Positions 59,679 to 64,000 of a stretch of DNA of 64,000 bases are shown here, piece by piece. Position 1 is the first letter of the stretch, and every line of letters starts with the position of its first letter. Position numbers and translations under genes: made by a program. The DNA is from Pseudomonas sp. UFMG81 (lineage in GTDB: Bacteria; Pseudomonadota; Gammaproteobacteria; Pseudomonadales; Pseudomonadaceae): NCBI RefSeq assembly GCF_015354575.1, contig NZ_JACAFQ010000025.1, positions 1 to 64,000 of the forward strand. The letters run 5' to 3'. The notes under the pieces are model-generated. The model made no database searches. It saw only the letters and a list, made by a program, of their open reading frames with translations, and was not told the origin of the DNA.

Positions 59679-60611
59679 ATGACCTCCCTGCTGTCCCGCC
59701 TGCTGCGCCCCACCAAGGCTACCGCCTACCGCATCTTCGATATCCAGCTCAAGGCCATCGAACCCCTCAGCCCCTCGCTGTGCCGCTTCGTCTTCGCCGG
59801 CGCGGACGTGGTCGACATGACCACCCTGGCCCCGGACCAGCGCGTGAAGCTGTTCTTCCCCACGCCCGCCGGCCACCCGCCCAGCCTGCCCACCGACGCG
59901 AAGTGGCAGCAGGCCCGCCGCCACCTGGCGCCGCAGGACACGCCGCCGATGCGCACCTACACCCTGCGCGCGTTGCGCCGCGAGGTGTGCGAGGTGGACG
60001 TGGACTTCGTCCTGCACGGCGTCAACGGCCCGGCCTCGGCCTGGGCAACCACGGCCCGCGTGGGCGACCGCCTGCAAATGGTCGCCCCCAACTTGGCCTA
60101 CGCCGGCGACCCCGGCGGCTACGAGTGGAAGCCCCCGCGCAACGCCCGGCACATCCTGCTGGTGGGCGACGAAACGGCGCTGCCGGCGATCGCTGGCATT
60201 CTCGAACAGCTGGCCGATGAGGCGCCCGAACTGCCGGTGGAGGCCTTCCTCGAAGTACCGCTGGAGGACGACTGCCTGCCCCTGCGCCACAGCCCGGCCA
60301 CCCGCCTGCACTGGCTGCCCCGCGACCTGCTGCGCGCCGAGCATGGCCAGGGCATGCGCCATGCCGTGCAGGAGCTGGCCTGGCTGCCGGCGGTGCGCAA
60401 GGTGCGCCAGGCCGAACTGGAAGAGGTGGATATCGATAACCAGGTGCTGTGGGAGCTGGCCAGTGATGACAGCGGCACCTTCCATGCCTGGATCGCCGGG
60501 GAGTCGGCGGCGGTGATGGATATCCGCCGGTACCTGGTCAAGGCGCGCGGGCTGCCCAGGGAGAGCCTGAGCCTGATGGGTTACTGGCGTGCGGGAAGGG
60601 TGTTGGATTGA
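59679..60611 (+). CDS. Siderophore-interacting protein (ferric-siderophore reductase, SIP/ViuB type)
   Basis: 310 residues. The FAD-binding 9 domain (MRTYTLRALRREVCEVDVDF at about 88-107; GPASAWATTARVGD) is followed by the SIP NADPH-binding domain (HILLVGDETALPAIAGIL). Such cytoplasmic flavoproteins reduce Fe(III) in siderophores to release iron. It is divergent from pvdP with an overlapping iron-starvation box, so it is probably PvdS-controlled. Which siderophore it acts on is unknown; pyoverdine iron is normally released in the periplasm, so a second siderophore is possible. Confidence 0.88.
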   Translation: MTSLLSRLLRPTKATAYRIFDIQLKAIEPLSPSLCRFVFAGADVVDMTTLAPDQRVKLFFPTPAGHPPSLPTDAKWQQARRHLAPQDTPPMRTYTLRALRREVCEVDVDFVLHGVNGPASAWATTARVGDRLQMVAPNLAYAGDPGGYEWKPPRNARHILLVGDETALPAIAGILEQLADEAPELPVEAFLEVPLEDDCLPLRHSPATRLHWLPRDLLRAEHGQGMRHAVQELAWLPAVRKVRQAELEEVDIDNQVLWELASDDSGTFHAWIAGESAAVMDIRRYLVKARGLPRESLSLMGYWRAGRVLD

Positions 60612-60626
60612 GGTAACCGGGGCCGC

Positions 60627-60885
60627 CTTGCGGCCCATCGCCGGCGAGCCGGCTCCCACAGGTACCCCGCAAGCCTCGAGAATGGCGCGGTCAGGGTGGG
60701 GGCAACTGTCTGCACAGGTGTTCTGTAGGAGCGGCCTTGTGTCGCGAAAGGGGTGCGCAGCGCCCCCAGGTTCTTGAGTACGTCCAAGATCGCCGGGGCC
60801 GCTCTGCGGCCCTTTCGCGACACAAGGCCGCTCCTACAGAGACCGCGCAAGATGTGGGAGCCGGCTCGCCGGCGATGGGCTGCAA
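60627..60885. repeat. Nested REP-type inverted repeats
   Basis: The outer arms (CATCGCCGGCGAGCCGGCTC at about 60638 and GAGCCGGCTCGCCGGCGATG ending at about 60878) enclose an inner pair bounded by CTGTAGGAGCGGCCTTG and its complement (60723-60840). This fills the gap between convergent reductase and pvdH. Confidence 0.85.
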
Positions 60886-60905
60886 AGCAGCCCCGTTTGA
60901 TGCCT

Positions 60906-62306
60906 TCAGCGCGCAGCGATCGCCGCACGCACCGCCTCGGCGAAGCGCCCGGCCACTTCATCGATCTGCTCGGCGCTGATGATCAGCGGCGGCAGGAAGC
61001 GCACCACCGCACCATGGCGACCACCCAGCTCGAGGATCAACCCCCGGCGCAGGCATTCGCGCTGCACCTTCGGCGCCAGGGTGCGGCAGGCCGGCGGATG
61101 GCCCTGGGCGTCACGCTGGCCCTGCGGGTCGACCAACTCCACCCCAAGCATCAGCCCGCGCCCACGGATATCACCCAGCTGTGGGCACTCTTTCTGCAAC
61201 TGTTGCAGGTGCCCACGCAGGCGCTGGCCCATGGCCTCGGCGTGCTCGCACAGGCGATGCTCGACCAGGTAGTGCATCACCGCCGAGCCAGCGGCCATGG
61301 CCATCTGGTTGCCACGGAAGGTACCGGCATGGGCGCCCGGCGACCACTTATCAAGCCAATCGCGATACACCGTCACCGCCAACGGCAAGCTGCCGCCGAT
61401 GGCCTTGGACAGGGTGACCACGTCCGGCACGATGCCGGCATGCTCGAAGGCGAACATCCGCCCGGTGCGGGCGAAGCCGCTCTGGATCTCGTCGACGATC
61501 AGCGCCACGCCGGCCTGCTCGGTGATCCGGCGCAGGCCACGCAGCCATTCGATGTCCGCCGGGATCACGCCGCCCTCGCCCTGCACCACCTCGACGATCA
61601 CCGCCGCCGGCAGCGCGACACCGCCCTCGGGGTCGTTGAGCAGGTTTTCCAGGTAGTGCAGGTTGGCGCGCACGCCCGCCTCGCCACCCAGGCCGAACGG
61701 GCAGCGGTAGTCATAGGGGTACGGCAGGAACTGCACGCCATTGTTGAGCAGCGCCCCCAGCGGCTTTTTCGGCCCCAGGCTGCCCATCAGGCTCAGCGCG
61801 CCCTGGGTCATGCCGTGGTAGGCGCCCTGGAATGCCAGCACCGTGCTGCGCCCGGTGGCGGTGCGCACCAACTTCAGCGCCGCCTCTACCGCGTCGGTGC
61901 CGGTGGGGCCACAGAACTGGATCTTCGCCTCGCGGCGCAAGGCCTCGGGCAGCAGGCTGAACAGGTCCTGGACGAAGCGATCCTTGACTGGCGTGGTCAG
62001 GTCCAGGGTGTGCAGCGGCAGCTCGTCGGCCAGCACGCGTTGGATCGCCTCGACTACCACTGGGTGGTTGTGGCCCAGCGCCAGGGTGCCGGCGCCGGCC
62101 AGGCAGTCTATGAACTGACGGCCTTCGACGTCCTCGACGTACAGGCCCCGGGCGCGCTTGAGCGCCAGCGGGATACGGCGGGGGTAACTGCGCGCATTGG
62201 ACTCCTGTTGCTGCTGGCGCAGCAGCAGCGGCGAGTCCTCGAATTCGTACAGGGCCTGCGGCGCGCTGGCCGGCAGGACCTGGGCAAGGCTGGAAGCGGT
62301 CGACAT
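60906..62306 (-). CDS. pvdH: PvdH, L-2,4-diaminobutyrate aminotransferase
   Basis: 466 residues from MSTASSLAQVLP (ATG at 62306, with GAGGG eight bases upstream). Class III aminotransferase: CGPTGTDAVEAALKLVRTAT, VDEIQSGFARTG and VTLSKAIGGSLPL with the PLP Lys. It makes 2,4-diaminobutyrate from aspartate semialdehyde and glutamate; diaminobutyrate enters the pyoverdine chromophore precursor. An iron-starvation box lies about 80 bases upstream. Confidence 0.92.
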   Translation of the reverse strand: MSTASSLAQVLPASAPQALYEFEDSPLLLRQQQQESNARSYPRRIPLALKRARGLYVEDVEGRQFIDCLAGAGTLALGHNHPVVVEAIQRVLADELPLHTLDLTTPVKDRFVQDLFSLLPEALRREAKIQFCGPTGTDAVEAALKLVRTATGRSTVLAFQGAYHGMTQGALSLMGSLGPKKPLGALLNNGVQFLPYPYDYRCPFGLGGEAGVRANLHYLENLLNDPEGGVALPAAVIVEVVQGEGGVIPADIEWLRGLRRITEQAGVALIVDEIQSGFARTGRMFAFEHAGIVPDVVTLSKAIGGSLPLAVTVYRDWLDKWSPGAHAGTFRGNQMAMAAGSAVMHYLVEHRLCEHAEAMGQRLRGHLQQLQKECPQLGDIRGRGLMLGVELVDPQGQRDAQGHPPACRTLAPKVQRECLRRGLILELGGRHGAVVRFLPPLIISAEQIDEVAGRFAEAVRAAIAAR

Positions 62307-62387
62307 CGGAAAAACCCTCGCAAGCAAGCGAATGTGCCCGTCACGCTCCACTGACCGGATGTGTGTCGGGTTGTTATCGCTTGGAAA

Positions 62388-62411
62388 ACGCTTGGGCGGG
62401 GGATGGATTTA
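62388..62411 (-). promoter_or_regulatory. PvdS iron-starvation box of pvdH
   Basis: On the minus strand TAAAT-N16-CGT, with the CGT 82 bases ahead of the pvdH start. Confidence 0.75.
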
Positions 62412-62447
62412 GCGGTTGGTGCGGGATTTGTTGTGGTGTCACTGACC

Positions 62448-62514
62448 TCATCGCTGGCAAGCCAGCTCCCACAAGGTCAGGTGTCATCCTGTGGGAGCCG
62501 GCTTGCCGGCGATG
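62448..62514. repeat. REP-type inverted repeat
   Basis: CATCGCTGGCAAGCCAGCTC and GAGCCGGCTTGCCGGCGATG are imperfect mirror arms between pvdH and the sensor kinase gene. Confidence 0.75.
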
Positions 62515-62527
62515 AAACCCACACCGC

Positions 62528-63850
62528 TCAACTGGCCGAGCGCGCCGGCACCTTCAACCACACCCGCAAGCCATCCGCCTGGCTGTCGAAGCGCAGGCTG
62601 CCCGCGCAGCGCTGGACGATGGCCTGGACGATCGCCAGGCCCAAGCCGCAGCCACCGCTCTGGCTGTTGCGCCAGAAGCGCTCGGTGAGGTGCTCAAGGT
62701 CCTCATTAGGGATGCCCGGGCCATGGTCACGCACCATGAACCCGACTTGCCCATCCTGCGCCTGCACCTCCAGCTCCACCGCCGCCTCGCCGCCATGGCG
62801 CAGGGCGTTGTCCAGCAGGTTGCGCAGCGCCGCCACCGCCAACGGCGCCGGCATGCCCAGGTAGACCTTGGCCGCATCCTCCGGCAAGCGCAGCAGGATG
62901 CGCCGGTTGTCGCCGCCGCCAGCATCCTGCACCGCCTGCAAGGCCACTTGCTCGGCACTGCATTGCACGCCATCGTCGAACGACAGGCTGCCCTCCACCC
63001 GCGCCAGCATCAGCAACTGCTCCAGGGTGCGATGCATGCGATCGGCGCCCTGCTCGGCATGTTCCAGCGCCTGCTCACGCACCGCACCATCGGTCATCCG
63101 CGCCACCTGCAGGTGGGTCTTGATCGCGGTCAGCGGGCTGCGCAGCTCGTGGGCGGCATCGTCGGTCAGACGCCGCTCACGCTCGATGGTCTGGGCGATG
63201 CGCAGGAACAGCTGGTTCTGGGTGTCGAGCAGCGGTTGCAGCTCGCTGGGCAGCCCCGCCACCTGCAACGGCTCGACACTGTCGGCACGCCGCCTGCGCA
63301 GCGCATCACGCATGCGGTTGAGCGGCTCCAGGCCCTTGCCCAGGCCGATCCACAACAGCCCCAGGCTGCCCAGCAGCGCCATCAGCACCGGCGCCGAGGC
63401 CGCCAGCAGGATCGACTGGTTCAGCGCCTCGCGCTCCATGTGCCGGTCGGCAGTAGTGATACGCACATCGCCATGGTTGTAGGTGAAGGTGCGCCACGAG
63501 GCGCCATCGATAGTCTGGTCACGGAAGCCGCTGCGCTGGTCGTCCATCGCCCCGTCGTGCTTGTGGTTGCTGGCGAGGATCTCGCCGCGCAGCGAACTGA
63601 CCTGGCAGGCCATGCCGTCCGGCACACTGAGCTGGTCGGCGGCGAAATGCGCCTCCTCGCCCTTGGCCGCCAGCGGCTGCGGCAGTTGCTCGATCAGCCC
63701 GGCCACCATCCGCGCCGAGGCCACCAGGCGCTGGTCGAGGGAGAACATCATCTGCTGGCGCAGGTCGCGCAGCATCCACGCCGCCGCCAGCACCCAGATC
63801 ACGATGAACACGCTGCCGAGGATCAGCGACAGCCGCACCCGCAAACTCAT
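62528..63850 (-). CDS. Sensor histidine kinase, QseC/PmrB type
   Basis: 440 residues. Membrane helix about 8-26, a periplasmic domain to about 145, second helix about 150-172, then HisKA with DDAAHELRSPLTAIK (phospho-accepting His) and HATPase with LRNLLDNALRHG, VRDHGPGIP and GCGLGLAIV. The N-terminal sensor shape resembles QseC-like kinases. The ligand is unknown. It overlaps the regulator gene upstream by four bases. The REP pair separates it from pvdH, so common control with pyoverdine genes is not implied. Confidence 0.9.
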   Translation of the reverse strand: MSLRVRLSLILGSVFIVIWVLAAAWMLRDLRQQMMFSLDQRLVASARMVAGLIEQLPQPLAAKGEEAHFAADQLSVPDGMACQVSSLRGEILASNHKHDGAMDDQRSGFRDQTIDGASWRTFTYNHGDVRITTADRHMEREALNQSILLAASAPVLMALLGSLGLLWIGLGKGLEPLNRMRDALRRRRADSVEPLQVAGLPSELQPLLDTQNQLFLRIAQTIERERRLTDDAAHELRSPLTAIKTHLQVARMTDGAVREQALEHAEQGADRMHRTLEQLLMLARVEGSLSFDDGVQCSAEQVALQAVQDAGGGDNRRILLRLPEDAAKVYLGMPAPLAVAALRNLLDNALRHGGEAAVELEVQAQDGQVGFMVRDHGPGIPNEDLEHLTERFWRNSQSGGCGLGLAIVQAIVQRCAGSLRFDSQADGLRVWLKVPARSAS

Positions 63851-64000
63851 GACGACGCCTCCTCCGGCGCCTGCGCCGGCCCCAGCCGATAGCCCAACCC
63901 GCGCACCGTCTCGACGATGCCATTGCCCAGCTTGCGCCTCAGATGGTGGATATGCACGTTCAAGGCGTTGCTCTCGACCTCGTCGCTGAAGCCGTACACG
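63847..64000 (-). CDS. OmpR-family response regulator, C-terminal part
   Basis: The gene runs off the window edge; the last 50 codons are here. They encode the end of an OmpR/PhoB winged helix: NALNVHIHHLRRKLG recognition helix and VETVRGLGYRLG wing. The stop overlaps the kinase start by four bases (ATGA), the usual arrangement for a cognate pair. The receiver domain lies beyond the window. Confidence 0.92.
   Translation of the reverse strand, partial: VYGFSDEVESNALNVHIHHLRRKLGNGIVETVRGLGYRLGPAQAPEEASS

Overview
The window is GC-rich chromosomal DNA from a fluorescent Pseudomonas, most likely of the P. putida group. The evidence is the gene content and order (gpsA, then a sensor cluster, then fabAB; sdhCDAB-sucAB-lpdG-sucCD opposite gltA; etfBA opposite the ETF-quinone oxidoreductase gene; the pvdRT-opmQ/pvdP/pvdH pyoverdine genes) together with the many inverted REP-type palindromes. 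No rRNA, tRNA, CRISPR array, transposase or prophage was seen.

Layout. 0-6.2 kb: minus-strand housekeeping genes (AI-2E family permease, DUF4892 protein, two overlapping alpha/beta hydrolases, a small unknown protein, sixA, a DUF4389 protein, gpsA). 6.3-11.2 kb: a plus-strand cluster of a TonB-dependent receptor, a periplasmic binding-type protein and a hybrid histidine kinase, followed by fabA-fabB (11.4-13.2 kb). 13.4-24 kb: a chemoreceptor, an amidohydrolase, a pirin, a dienelactone hydrolase, htpG with a heat-shock promoter, two hotdog thioesterases, a small lipoprotein, a DUF599 membrane protein and brnQ. 24.3-26.0 kb: an unrecognised three-gene operon ending in a 66-residue peptide gene. 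It sits between brnQ and the TCA genes and is the best candidate here for an undescribed system.

26.1-39.1 kb: the TCA block on the minus strand, sdhCDAB, sucAB-lpdG and sucCD, with gltA divergent from sdhC. Together these encode citrate synthase, 2-oxoglutarate dehydrogenase, succinyl-CoA synthetase and succinate dehydrogenase. 39.2-44.6 kb: a START-domain/YkgJ pair behind a PsrA-like palindrome, a MocR-type regulator, and a periplasmic-binding/DUF4398/OmpA operon. 44.7-48.7 kb: etfBA and the ETF-quinone oxidoreductase gene, which pass electrons from acyl-CoA dehydrogenases to quinone; a second PsrA-like palindrome lies in their shared control region.

48.7-52.5 kb: accessory genes (a 538-residue unknown with a PLAT-like segment, an MFS transporter, and a degenerate receiver protein). 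52.5-62.4 kb: pyoverdine genes: an FpvI-type ECF sigma factor behind a Fur-box-like site, the pvdRT-opmQ efflux pump, the pvdP tyrosinase, a siderophore-interacting flavoreductase and pvdH. Four sites read directly as TAAAT-N16/17-CGT, the iron-starvation box used by the sigma factor PvdS; two of them overlap head to head between pvdP and the reductase gene. The window closes with a QseC-like sensor kinase and the C-terminal end of its response regulator. All functional calls rest on motif and family recognition by eye; no database search was run.
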